From: Lachnospiraceae bacterium
GTDB taxonomy: Bacteria > Bacillota > Clostridia > Lachnospirales > Lachnospiraceae
Assembly: GCA_022791975.1 (NCBI GenBank)
Contig: JAAWAC010000044.1
Coordinates: forward strand, 124,001-188,000
DNA: 64,000 bases
Reading direction: 5' to 3'
Under the pieces are notes generated by a model, which saw only the letters and a program-made list of their open reading frames with translations, did no database searches and had not been told where the DNA came from. Made by a program: the position numbers and the translations under genes. This document shows, piece after piece, positions 1 to 8,208 of this stretch (positions are counted from its first letter, which is position 1; each line of letters begins with the position of its first letter).

Positions 1-548
1 TCATGAAGGATCTTGCGCAGATCCATCACCGGAACCTGATTTTCATACAGAACATCCATAAACACATCTGCATCCTCATTGGTGCAGTCCGTGACACCCA
101 GGGGAAGCTGCTTGTCCAGGGCGCAGATATTGTAGGGAGCCAACACAAACAGAAAGGGAATATCCAGGATATCCAGCCACTGTTGGGCATAGACGATGGT
201 GTCCGCGTTCTGTGGAGCGGCCACACTGCTTTCCCGCACCGTGGTTAAATGGCCGTTGTTTAGCTTTACCACATCGTTCATGCGGGAGCGGCCGGCAAAG
301 TTATAGAGAGCACCGTCCAGATTTACCAGCTGCTCCTTGTCATGGATGTTTTCCTGATAGGCAGTCTCCAGGCCCTCAAGAGATTCCTCGATGGCGGCTC
401 CATCCCCGGAAGCCAGGGTGAGAAGAAATTCCTTTAGAATTTCCCGCTCCTTAAAGCTGTAAAAAAAGATGATGGCAAAAAAGCCCAGGGCTAACACCTT
501 GCATTCCCAGTTTTCTAAAAGCTTCGGAAGTTTTCTCAGCAGTTCCAT
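1..548 (-). CDS. AlgX/DHHW-like SGNH partner of MBOAT, C-terminus cut by window edge
   Basis: The - strand frame opens with ATG at 548 and runs off the window, giving 182 N-terminal residues. It starts with a short basic/amphipathic stretch and one hydrophobic segment (about residues 18-32, with ALGFFAIIFF), as in a membrane-anchored extracytoplasmic protein. The 31-bp gap after the MBOAT gene stop implies co-transcription. Proteins at this position in MBOAT operons are usually AlgX/AlgJ- or DHHW-type SGNH-fold acyl-transfer partners. The WLDILDIPFLFVLAPYN region fits that fold (established for the family). The catalytic residues lie outside the window, so the activity is inferred from context. 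Confidence 0.62.
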   Translation of the reverse strand, partial: MELLRKLPKLLENWECKVLALGFFAIIFFYSFKEREILKEFLLTLASGDGAAIEESLEGLETAYQENIHDKEQLVNLDGALYNFAGRSRMNDVVKLNNGHLTTVRESSVAAPQNADTIVYAQQWLDILDIPFLFVLAPYNICALDKQLPLGVTDCTNEDADVFMDVLYENQVPVMDLRKILH

Positions 549-579
549 AGAATATACTCCTTGCATGTCTCAGATACGT

Positions 580-2010
580 TTAAAAGTTAAAGTAAATAAA
601 AGGATTGTGAGTTCCCAGCACCAGCTCCGAAATGCAGGCGTAAAATACACCCAGATACCACAGGGGGACACAGAGCTGGTAGGCCTGTCGGAGTACCGGA
701 TATTTCTTGCAGAAATCAACGACGATTTTTACAAGAGGGGTGGACAGGAGCAGGCAGGCCAGGAAAAACAGCCGGTATTCCCCGAAATAGTACAGCGTAT
801 TGGTGTCAAAGAGCACCTGGCTGTTCAGGCCAAACAGGGTCTGTATATACTGGGAGGCGTGGACCAAGCTGGGAGCCCGGAACAGACACCATCCTAGGAG
901 AACCGCCAGCAGAGTCAGGGGCACATAGAGGATTTTCAACACCTGAAACAGACCACCCTTTTGCTTTTCCGGAAAACCTGTAAGCTTTTCAAAGGTGAGG
1001 AGTGCAAAGTAAAAGAGTCCCCACAAGAGAAAAGTCCAGCTGGCCCCATGCCAGATACCGGTGAGGCCCCATACAAGAAAGAGATTCAGGACAAGACGGG
1101 GGAGCTTTACCCGGCTTCCCCCCAGGGGAATATACACGTAATCCCGAAACCAGGTACCCAGGGAAATATGCCACCGCCGCCAGAATTCCGAGACGGATCG
1201 GGAGATATAGGGATAGTTGAAATTTTCCAGAAAATGGAAACCAAACATCAGCCCCAGTCCGATGGCCATGTCGGAATAGCCGGAAAAATCAAAATAAATC
1301 TGAAAGGTGTAGGCCAGAGCTCCCAGCCAGGCAGTGCCTATGGGCATGGCGGCGTAATCTACCAGGTTAAAGGCATAGTCCGCCACCACAGCCATGGCAT
1401 TGGCTAGCAGCACTTTTTTTCCCAGCCCCATAAGAAAACGCTTTACTCCCAGGGAAATCTCGGAAAAGGAAAAATATCGCTTTTTGATTTCCCTTGCCAC
1501 GGTTTCATAGCGGACAATGGGACCAGCGATCAGCTGGGGAAAGAAGGCAATGTAAAGGCCCACATGCAGGGGATTTTTTTGTACCTCCCCGTGCTGGCGG
1601 TAAATATCCAGCACATAGGACACGGCCTGAAAGGTGAAAAAAGAGATGCCAATAGGCAACACAATTTCCGTTACTGTGACGGTATCTCCCAGAAGAGTAC
1701 GCAGATTAGCCGTGATAAAATTCAGGTATTTATACACCACCAGAAAGCTGAAATTAAACACCAGCATTAAGGCCAAAAGACCCCGAACCAGAGGTTTTCT
1801 CTCCCGAAAGCGGTCCACCAGAAGACCAAAAAGGTAATTGACTACAATGGAGAGTAGTAAAACCAGCACAAATTTTGGCTCTCCGTAAGCGTAAAAGGCA
1901 ATGCTCACCAGAAATAAAAAGATATTCCGCAGAAACCTGGGAAGAAGATAATAGCCCAGCAAGGTCAGGGGCAAAAAGGCAAATAGAAATACAATGCTGG
2001 AAAATACCAT
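580..2010 (-). CDS. MBOAT family membrane O-acyltransferase
   Basis: A 476-residue polytopic membrane protein with the MBOAT signature. It has FWRRWHISLGTWFRDYVYIPLG, then the invariant histidine in GIWHGASW and about ten hydrophobic segments. This is the AlgI/DltB/PatA type, which moves acyl groups across the membrane onto extracellular polymers. The ATG at 2010 is preferred over an upstream in-frame start at 2049 because AAAGGA lies upstream of it and the protein then begins MVFSSIVFLFAF, typical of this family. It lies 71 bp after aroA and 31 bp before an AlgX-like gene. The polymer acylated cannot be read from sequence. A second MBOAT is at 43319. Confidence 0.88.
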   Translation of the reverse strand: MVFSSIVFLFAFLPLTLLGYYLLPRFLRNIFLFLVSIAFYAYGEPKFVLVLLLSIVVNYLFGLLVDRFRERKPLVRGLLALMLVFNFSFLVVYKYLNFITANLRTLLGDTVTVTEIVLPIGISFFTFQAVSYVLDIYRQHGEVQKNPLHVGLYIAFFPQLIAGPIVRYETVAREIKKRYFSFSEISLGVKRFLMGLGKKVLLANAMAVVADYAFNLVDYAAMPIGTAWLGALAYTFQIYFDFSGYSDMAIGLGLMFGFHFLENFNYPYISRSVSEFWRRWHISLGTWFRDYVYIPLGGSRVKLPRLVLNLFLVWGLTGIWHGASWTFLLWGLFYFALLTFEKLTGFPEKQKGGLFQVLKILYVPLTLLAVLLGWCLFRAPSLVHASQYIQTLFGLNSQVLFDTNTLYYFGEYRLFFLACLLLSTPLVKIVVDFCKKYPVLRQAYQLCVPLWYLGVFYACISELVLGTHNPFIYFNF

Positions 2011-2081
2011 AACAGGAAAATCCTTTCTATAAAAAAAGCAATACAACACGACCTAAAGGAAGAATACCAGGGAGCTTTGTG

Positions 2082-3368
2082 TTATCGGAAGAGGCTCTGG
2101 AGATCCCCATAAAAGCCAGGATAGGAGATGTCTACGCAGGAAGCGTCTTGGATCCGGGTTTCCCCGGAGGCCTGGAGCGCTGCCACTGCAAGGGACATAG
2201 CCACCCGATGATCCTTGTGGCTTTCCAAAACAGCCCCGTGAAGGGGAGCGCCACCCTCAATGATCATGCCGTCCTCTGTGGCTGTGATGTGTGCGCCCAT
2301 GGCGGACAAATTCTGCACCATTACAGCAATGCGGTTGGACTCCTTGACTTTCAACTCCTGGGCATCCCGGATGATTGTCGTACCTTTTGCAAAGCAGGCC
2401 AGAACAGCCAAAATGGGTAACTCATCAATCAGGGTGGGAATCCGCTCCCCCTCGATCACTGTGCCGGTGAGATCGCTGGAGCGAATCAGCAGATCTGCAG
2501 CAGGCTCTCCCCCATGGCAGGATTTCTGGAGTAAGGTAATATCCGCGCCCATTTCCGCGCATACCTGAAGCATGCCAGCACGGGTGGGATTGATGCCTAC
2601 CTGGCGAAGCAGCACCTCCGAGTGGGGGGTAATGGTAGCAGCGGCAATAAAATAGGCGGCGGAAGAGATATCTCCGGGTATCTGGACTTGCTGTCCCCAA
2701 AGCTCCGGCTCTGGGTGAATGCTGGCTGTGCGGGCTTCCGGACAGATATCCACCTGGGCCCCAAAGCCCCGGAGCATGAGCTCCGTGTGATTTCGGGAGA
2801 GGGCAGGTTCTGTCACAGAGGTGATGCCCTCTGCGTAGAGGCCAGCCAGCAAAACGGCGGATTTTACCTGGGCGGAGGCCACAGGAGATTGGTAGGAGAT
2901 TCCCCGCAAAGAGCCTCCGGTTATCTCTAAAGGAGCACAGCCATTGTGATTCAGGCTTACGATGTGAGCGCCCATCTGTTTCAGGGGCTCCATAATACGA
3001 CCCATAGGGCGGCTCTGTATGGAAGCGTCGCCGTGAATGGTGGCGGAAAAGGATTGTCCGGAGAGAATGCCAGACAAAAGCCGGGTGGTGGTGCCGCTGT
3101 TTCCTGCGTCCAGCCAGCCGGAGGGCTTGGTAAGACCGTGGAGCCCTTGGCCATGGATCAGAAGCTGTTCCCCCTCTTCCTCTATGGAAATCCCCATCTT
3201 ACGGAAGCAGTGGATGGTGCTGAGACAGTCAGCGCCCTTTAAAAAATGGGTGACGGAGGTGGTGCCCTTGGAGAGGGCTCCAAACATTACGGCCCGATGG
3301 GAGATGGATTTATCTCCCGGGACAGTGAGTTCTCCCCCCAATCCCTTTGTATTTGCAGTAAAGATCAT
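2082..3368 (-). CDS. aroA: 3-phosphoshikimate 1-carboxyvinyltransferase (EPSP synthase)
   Basis: 428 residues, normal length for EPSP synthase. The enzyme transfers enolpyruvyl from PEP to shikimate-3-phosphate in the cytoplasm, the sixth step of the shikimate pathway. Visible signatures are VPGDKSISHRA near the N-terminus and LDAGNSGTTTRLL around residues 87-99, both lining the active site. ATG at 3368 follows AAAGGA with 7-nt spacing. It sits third in a run with aroF and tyrA, spaced 49 bp from tyrA, consistent with one transcript from the promoter upstream of aroF. Nothing appears truncated. Confidence 0.96.
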   Translation of the reverse strand: MIFTANTKGLGGELTVPGDKSISHRAVMFGALSKGTTSVTHFLKGADCLSTIHCFRKMGISIEEEGEQLLIHGQGLHGLTKPSGWLDAGNSGTTTRLLSGILSGQSFSATIHGDASIQSRPMGRIMEPLKQMGAHIVSLNHNGCAPLEITGGSLRGISYQSPVASAQVKSAVLLAGLYAEGITSVTEPALSRNHTELMLRGFGAQVDICPEARTASIHPEPELWGQQVQIPGDISSAAYFIAAATITPHSEVLLRQVGINPTRAGMLQVCAEMGADITLLQKSCHGGEPAADLLIRSSDLTGTVIEGERIPTLIDELPILAVLACFAKGTTIIRDAQELKVKESNRIAVMVQNLSAMGAHITATEDGMIIEGGAPLHGAVLESHKDHRVAMSLAVAALQASGETRIQDASCVDISYPGFYGDLQSLFR

Positions 3369-3417
3369 AAAAAATCCTTTCTATAAGAAAATAGCATAGG
3401 CATCTCTGGAAAAGGTG

Positions 3418-4515
3418 TTATCGTGTGTATACAGTATAGCGGTATTTCCGCAAAATTTCCACGGCCCTTTGATAGGCATCCTCCTCATAGAATTCCACTC
3501 GCAGCACTGCCTCCTCAAATTCCCGGTTATGGATAATACCGATATTTTTCAGGCTGATCCCGTTGGTGGCCAAAATGGTGGCCAGAGTAGCGATGCCCCC
3601 GGCCTCGTCCACCATATCACAGTACAGGGCATATTCCTTTTTGATGGGACCAGAGGACACATCCGGTATGGAATTCCGGTAGTCCCGGGAACTTTGAAAC
3701 AGCTGGTGAAGCTCAGGTTGATTCCGGCTGGACAGGCTTTCCTGAATGGCTTCCAGAGAGGCTATGTAGGCGGAGAGAGCCTTCCCGATATTTTCCTCAT
3801 TGGTCAGACAGATCTGCTCCCACATTTCCGGGGAGGAGGAGGCAATGCGGGTGATGTCCTTAAAGCCTCCGGCAGCTACCTTTTTCATAATCTCCTCCGG
3901 CCCGTCCAGATCCCGGACCAGATTTACCAGGGAGGCCGCGATAAGGTGGGGTAGGTGGCTGATAACCGCTGTCACGTAATCATGGTACGCATAGGGCAGC
4001 ACCAGAGGTAGAGCCTTCAGGGAAGCGATAAAGGCCTCCATCTGGGCGGCTGTCTCTCTGGGCACTTGCTCGGCAGGGGTCAGGATATAGTAGGCGTTCT
4101 CAATGAGCAGGCGCTTGGAGCTTGCAAAGCCAGTCTTTTCCGAGCCAGCCATGGGATGTCCGCCAATAAACTGAGCTTCCAGCCCTAATTTGCGCACCTG
4201 CTGGTGAATATCCGTCTTCGTGCTCCCCACGTCTGTCAAGATACAGGAATCGGAGATGCGATCCTTCAAAAGAGCCAGGTAGGAGGCATTGGCGGAAACC
4301 GGTGCACACAGAAAAATCAAATCGCAGGAGCCAAAGGAATCATCCACAGCCGTTTGGATCTGGTCAATGACCCCGGCTTTTTTTGCCTCCTCCAGAGAGG
4401 CTGTGGTGCGGCTGTAGGCCAGAAGATGCGCTTCCGGATAAAAATACTTAATGGCCCGGGCAATGGATCCGCCGATAAGGCCTAGACCGATAAAACCGAT
4501 CCGTTGAAATTTCAT
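3418..4515 (-). CDS. tyrA: Prephenate dehydrogenase with C-terminal ACT domain
   Basis: 365 residues. It oxidatively decarboxylates prephenate to 4-hydroxyphenylpyruvate with NAD+, committing flux to tyrosine. The N-terminus shows a Rossmann nucleotide site (GLGLIGGSIARA, residues about 11-22), and the middle has GGHPMAGSEKTG, the conserved substrate-site loop. The last ~70 residues (from YALYCDMVDEAG) look like an ACT domain, which in this family usually gives tyrosine feedback inhibition. ATG at 4515 has a strong AAGGAGGGG site. It follows aroF by 33 bp. No chorismate mutase domain is fused. Confidence 0.95.
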   Translation of the reverse strand: MKFQRIGFIGLGLIGGSIARAIKYFYPEAHLLAYSRTTASLEEAKKAGVIDQIQTAVDDSFGSCDLIFLCAPVSANASYLALLKDRISDSCILTDVGSTKTDIHQQVRKLGLEAQFIGGHPMAGSEKTGFASSKRLLIENAYYILTPAEQVPRETAAQMEAFIASLKALPLVLPYAYHDYVTAVISHLPHLIAASLVNLVRDLDGPEEIMKKVAAGGFKDITRIASSSPEMWEQICLTNEENIGKALSAYIASLEAIQESLSSRNQPELHQLFQSSRDYRNSIPDVSSGPIKKEYALYCDMVDEAGGIATLATILATNGISLKNIGIIHNREFEEAVLRVEFYEEDAYQRAVEILRKYRYTVYTR

Positions 4516-4548
4516 AGGGTGCCCCTCCTTTTTGGAAAAAATTGGAAA

Positions 4549-5562
4549 CTAAAAATTTCGCCCTGCCAGCTGCGCATAAGCTTTGAGCTCCTGGGTCAGC
4601 TGGGAAAAATGGGCAAAGGTCAGGGACTGGGCCCCGTCGGAAAGGGCGCATTCCGGGTTGTTGTGCACCTCGATCATCAATCCGTCCGCACCCACGGCCA
4701 CCGCACACCGGGACAGGGGAGCCACATATTCCCACACCCCAGAGGCGTGGCTGGGGTCCACAATAACCGGCAGGTGAGTCTTGGACTTTAATACGGGCAC
4801 GGCACTGATATCCAGGGTATTCCGGGTAGAGGTCTCATAGGTGCGGATACCCCGCTCACAGAGAACCACATGGGGATTGCCCTCAGAAATAATGTACTCA
4901 GCGGCGTTGAGCCATTCTTCAATGGTGGCAGAGAGGCCCCTTTTTAGCATTACAGGAACGCCAGCCTTTCCCACCTCCCGAAGCAGCTGAAAATTTTGCA
5001 TATTTCGGGCGCCAATCTGAATCATATCTACATATTTAATGGCGCAGGCCAGAGATTCCCGGCTGATCACCTCACAGATGGTAGAAAGGCCGGTTTCCTC
5101 CTTGGCATGCTTCATATAGAGAAGGCCTTCCTCCTCCAGTCCCTGGAAGGAATAGGGGGAGGTGCGGGGCTTGTAGGCGCCTCCCCGCAGAAAGTTAGCG
5201 CCCGCAGCCTTTACCGCATGGGCAATGGAAAGGAGCTGCTTTTCCGATTCAATGGCGCAGGGACCGGCCATGATGGTCAGGGTGTTGGGCCCGATCTCTG
5301 TATTTCCCACCTGAATGGTGGAGGGATCGGGGTGAAATTTTTTGTTGCTCAGCTTGTAGGACTCGGTGATGGGAACAATCTTTTCCACATCCGGGGCCAA
5401 CTCCAAATTTGTATCCTGGAGGCGGCTCTTGTCTCCCACCACGCCGATGATGGTAACCTCTTTTCCCTCAGACAGATGGGTTTCCAGTCCGGCCTCCCGG
5501 ACCATGGATACCACATGTTGGATGGAGGCCTGGGGAGCCGCCGGTTTCATTACAATAATCAT
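4549..5562 (-). CDS. aroF: 3-deoxy-7-phosphoheptulonate synthase (DAHP synthase, beta type)
   Basis: 337 residues. It condenses PEP with erythrose-4-phosphate, the first step of aromatic synthesis. Residues 1-70 form the ferredoxin-like regulatory domain of class I-beta enzymes (MIIVMKPAAPQ...). The barrel carries MAGPCAIES, LRGGAYKPRTSPYSF and IVDPSHASG, which hold PEP and metal ligands. The N-terminal domain is where aromatic feedback acts in characterised relatives. ATG at 5562 is preceded by GAGGG. It is the first gene of the operon and lies behind a promoter overlapped by a 19-bp palindrome (5665-5683), so control by a repressor is likely. Confidence 0.95.
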   Translation of the reverse strand: MIIVMKPAAPQASIQHVVSMVREAGLETHLSEGKEVTIIGVVGDKSRLQDTNLELAPDVEKIVPITESYKLSNKKFHPDPSTIQVGNTEIGPNTLTIMAGPCAIESEKQLLSIAHAVKAAGANFLRGGAYKPRTSPYSFQGLEEEGLLYMKHAKEETGLSTICEVISRESLACAIKYVDMIQIGARNMQNFQLLREVGKAGVPVMLKRGLSATIEEWLNAAEYIISEGNPHVVLCERGIRTYETSTRNTLDISAVPVLKSKTHLPVIVDPSHASGVWEYVAPLSRCAVAVGADGLMIEVHNNPECALSDGAQSLTFAHFSQLTQELKAYAQLAGRNF

Positions 5563-5653
5563 AGGAATTCCCTCTCTGTGAAATGATGACGAGATGAATG
5601 TCTGTCAAATAGCTACGGCCCCCATTTTACACTGCCTTCCCGAAAAAGTCAAT

Positions 5654-5683
5654 CGTATAACAATTTAAAGTGTAACACTTTAA
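5654..5683 (-). promoter_or_regulatory. aroF promoter with 19-bp perfect palindrome (candidate operator)
   Basis: On the - strand, TATACG (5659-5654) is preceded by TG plus one base, an extended -10. The palindrome TTAAAGTGT-A-ACACTTTAA (5665-5683) covers the spacer and -35 zone. A dimeric regulator bound there would block polymerase, so this is a candidate operator for the aro operon. The regulator is not identifiable from the window. Confidence 0.5.
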
Positions 5684-5805
5684 TGTGCGAAGTTGCCTTG
5701 GCATAGTGGCAAGTTTTGGCTAAAGGAATTACATAAATATATTTCTGCACAATTTACCCTATGGGGGAAGTGTCAGAAACAATTTGTTAAAGATGTATAA
5801 AAGAC

Positions 5806-5834
5806 TTGAAAAGTTGGTTGTATTTTAGTAAAAT
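5806..5834 (+). promoter_or_regulatory. Sigma-A promoter of the EF-G-like gene
   Basis: TTGAAA (5806-5811), 17-bp spacer, TAAAAT (5829-5834). Transcription would begin near 5841, just before the leader hairpins. The roughly 240-bp gap back to the aroF promoter holds only AT-rich sequence and these two divergent promoters. Confidence 0.75.
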
Positions 5835-5842
5835 ATATACAT

Positions 5843-5886
5843 GGGTGTCAAAACACCCGAAAAACAGCCAAGACGGGGGTGTTTTG
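5843..5886 (+). promoter_or_regulatory. Leader RNA with two mutually exclusive stems upstream of the EF-G-like gene
   Basis: GGGTGT (5843-5848) can pair with ACACCC (5853-5858) around a CAAA loop. The longer CAAAACACCC (5849-5858) can instead pair perfectly over 10 bp with GGGTGTTTTG (5877-5886). The shared middle strand makes the two folds exclusive, and the second fold ends 15 nt before the AGGAGG-like site at 5905-5910. This may be a regulatory switch. No known riboswitch class is recognised. Confidence 0.4.
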
Positions 5887-5916
5887 GCGAAATTAAATAG
5901 TATCGGAGGAAGAGGC

Positions 5917-7995
5917 ATGAACGTATTTACCACAGACAACATTCGCAACGTAGTCCTTTTAGGACACGGCGGTTGCGGCAAGACCAGTCTTGTGGAGGCC
6001 ATGGCATATGTGTCCGGGCTCACCACACGGATTGGGAAGGTAACCGACGGCAATACTATCAGTGATTATGATAAAGAAGAAATTAAGAGAAAATTTTCAA
6101 TCAGCACCGCAGTAATTCCCATTATCTGGAATAACTGCAAGATCAATGTGCTGGATGCTCCTGGCTATTTTGATTTTGTGGGAGAGGCGGAGGAAGCTGT
6201 GGCAGCGGCGGACGCGGCTATTATTGTGGTATCCGGAAAGGCTGGCGTGGAAGTGGGGACCCAGAAGGCCTGGGAGCTGTGCGAGAAATATAAGCTTCCC
6301 CGGATGTTCTTTGTCACGGAGATGGACGTGGACCATGCATCCTTCCGCCAGGTGGTGGAGGATCTGACCGAATTATATGGAAAGAAGATTGCTCCCTTCT
6401 ATCAGCCCATCCGGGAGGATGAAAAGTTTGTAGGATACATAAATGTCTGCAAGATGGAGGGCCGTCGTTTTACGGATATTGGAAAGAGAAAGCCCTGTGA
6501 GATTCCGGAGTACTGCAAAGAGAATCTGTCCATTTGCCGGGAGGCCCTGATGGATGCTGTGGCCGAGACCTCCGAGGAATTTATGGAGCGTTACTTTAAT
6601 GGCGACGAGTTTACGGTTAGCGAGATTCGGGCGGCCATGAAGTTTAATGTATGCGATGGCAGCGTGATTCCTATCTCCATGGGTTCCAGCGCGGAGCTTC
6701 GCAATATTCACAACCTGATGAATGACATTGTGGAGCTGTTCCCAAGCCCGGATAAGAAGGAGTGTGCAGGCTTTAATGCCAAGACCAATGAGATTTTTGA
6801 GGCCAACTACTCCTTTGCAAAGGCAAAATCCGCCTATGTGTTTAAGACCATTGTGGACCCCTTTATTGGAAAATATTCCTTAATCAAGGTTTGCTCCGGG
6901 GTTATCAAGTCCGATGATGTGCTGTATAACAACGACAAGGACACAGAGGAAAAGCTGAACAAGCTGTATGTGATGCAGGGAAATAAGCCCATCGAGGTAC
7001 CAGAGCTTCATGCAGGAGACATTGGCGCCATCGGAAAGCTTAACAGCACCAAGACAGGAGATACCCTTTCCACCAAGAGCACCCCGGTTATGTATGGACG
7101 CACAGAGGTTTCCAAGCCTTATACCTATATGAGCTACCGGGCCAAGAACAAGGGAGATGAGGACAAAATTTCCCAGGCTCTCTCCAAGATGATGGAGGAG
7201 GATCTGACCTTAAAGATGGTAAACGACGCGGAGAACCGGCAAACGCTCCTCTACGGCATGGGTGACCAGCATCTGGACGTGGTGGTCAGCAAGCTGGAGG
7301 AGAAATTCAAGGTGGGCGTGGAGCTTGGCAAGCCCAAGGTAGCTTTCCGGGAGACTCTGCGGAAGAAATCCGATGTGGATTCCAAATATAAGAAACAGAC
7401 GGGTGGTCACGGACAGTATGGCCATGTAAAGATGACCTTCGAGCCCTCCGGAGATTTGGAAACCCCCTTTGTGTTTGAGCAGATGGTTGTGGGTGGAGCC
7501 GTTCCCAAGAACTACTTCCCGGCTGTGGAAAAAGGGTTGCAGGATTCTGTGGGCAAGGGCCCTCTGGCCGGCTATCCGGTGGTGGGCGTAAAAGCCGTTT
7601 TGTATGATGGTTCCTATCATCCCGTGGACTCCTCGGAGATGGCCTTTAAGATGGCCACCATCCAGGCATTTAAGAAGGGCTTTATGGATGCCAGCCCGGT
7701 GCTCTTAGAGCCCATTGTGTCCATGAAGGTGTTGGTGCCGGATAAGTATACTGGCGATGTGATGGGGGATCTGAACAAGCGTCGCGGTCGTGTACTGGGA
7801 ATGAACCCGGTGGCCGGAGGCAAACAGGAGGTTATCGCTGACGTGCCCATGAAGGAGATCTTTGGATATTCCACTGTTCTGCGTTCCATGACTGGCGGTA
7901 GCGGAGTGTTTGAATATGAATTTGCCCGCTATGAACAGGCTCCTTCGGATGTGCAGGAGCAGGAGGTGGCAGCCCGGGCCGCAGAAGGAGAATAA
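5917..7995 (+). CDS. Elongation factor G-like translational GTPase (FusA2 type)
   Basis: 692 residues, full EF-G length, with GTPase domain then domains II-V (the YKKQTGGHGQYGHV stretch belongs to domain IV). It would act on ribosomes or a ribosome-associated step. ATG at 5917 follows TCGGAGGAAGAGGC; longer frames upstream lie within the promoter and leader. The P-loop is GHGGCGKTS (16-24). The G3 motif is DAPGY (80-84) where EF-G has DTPGH, so the catalytic histidine is a tyrosine. The G4 motif is TEMD (134-137) instead of NKxD. These changes mark a paralog that is probably not the housekeeping EF-G. Its precise role is unknown. Confidence 0.85.
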   Translation: MNVFTTDNIRNVVLLGHGGCGKTSLVEAMAYVSGLTTRIGKVTDGNTISDYDKEEIKRKFSISTAVIPIIWNNCKINVLDAPGYFDFVGEAEEAVAAADAAIIVVSGKAGVEVGTQKAWELCEKYKLPRMFFVTEMDVDHASFRQVVEDLTELYGKKIAPFYQPIREDEKFVGYINVCKMEGRRFTDIGKRKPCEIPEYCKENLSICREALMDAVAETSEEFMERYFNGDEFTVSEIRAAMKFNVCDGSVIPISMGSSAELRNIHNLMNDIVELFPSPDKKECAGFNAKTNEIFEANYSFAKAKSAYVFKTIVDPFIGKYSLIKVCSGVIKSDDVLYNNDKDTEEKLNKLYVMQGNKPIEVPELHAGDIGAIGKLNSTKTGDTLSTKSTPVMYGRTEVSKPYTYMSYRAKNKGDEDKISQALSKMMEEDLTLKMVNDAENRQTLLYGMGDQHLDVVVSKLEEKFKVGVELGKPKVAFRETLRKKSDVDSKYKKQTGGHGQYGHVKMTFEPSGDLETPFVFEQMVVGGAVPKNYFPAVEKGLQDSVGKGPLAGYPVVGVKAVLYDGSYHPVDSSEMAFKMATIQAFKKGFMDASPVLLEPIVSMKVLVPDKYTGDVMGDLNKRRGRVLGMNPVAGGKQEVIADVPMKEIFGYSTVLRSMTGGSGVFEYEFARYEQAPSDVQEQEVAARAAEGE

Positions 7996-8036
7996 GGAAG
8001 CCGAAACTTCCAGGCATAATACATAGCATCAGTTTG

Positions 8037-8081
8037 AAAGAAAGGGAATGCTGGGCCCAAGGGCAGGCATTCCCTTTCTTT
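8037..8081 (+). terminator. Intrinsic terminator after the EF-G-like gene
   Basis: Perfect 15-bp stem AAAGAAAGGGAATGC (8037-8051) with GCATTCCCTTTCTTT (8067-8081), 15-nt loop. The A- and T-rich outer ends would let it act in either direction. Confidence 0.85.
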
Positions 8082-8090
8082 GACATTTAC

Positions 8091-8118
8091 TTGACAAATT
8101 GCCTCTGTGTGATATGAT
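8091..8118 (+). promoter_or_regulatory. Sigma-A promoter of leuS
   Basis: TTGACA (8091-8096), 16-bp spacer, TATGAT (8113-8118). The leader to the leuS start is only about 85 nt and contains no T-box-like AGGGTGG element, so this leuS does not look T-box controlled. Confidence 0.75.
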
Positions 8119-8208
8119 AAAATCTAACGTATATACATGAAAAATTCGTATATAGACCCTGAAAAGGGAAAAGAAGGATTTGACTTTAATAACAAGGAGA
8201 GTAAAACA

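Noticed and set aside
8091-8208. T-box in front of leuS
   Set aside because: Leader too short and no AGGGTGG-type element.
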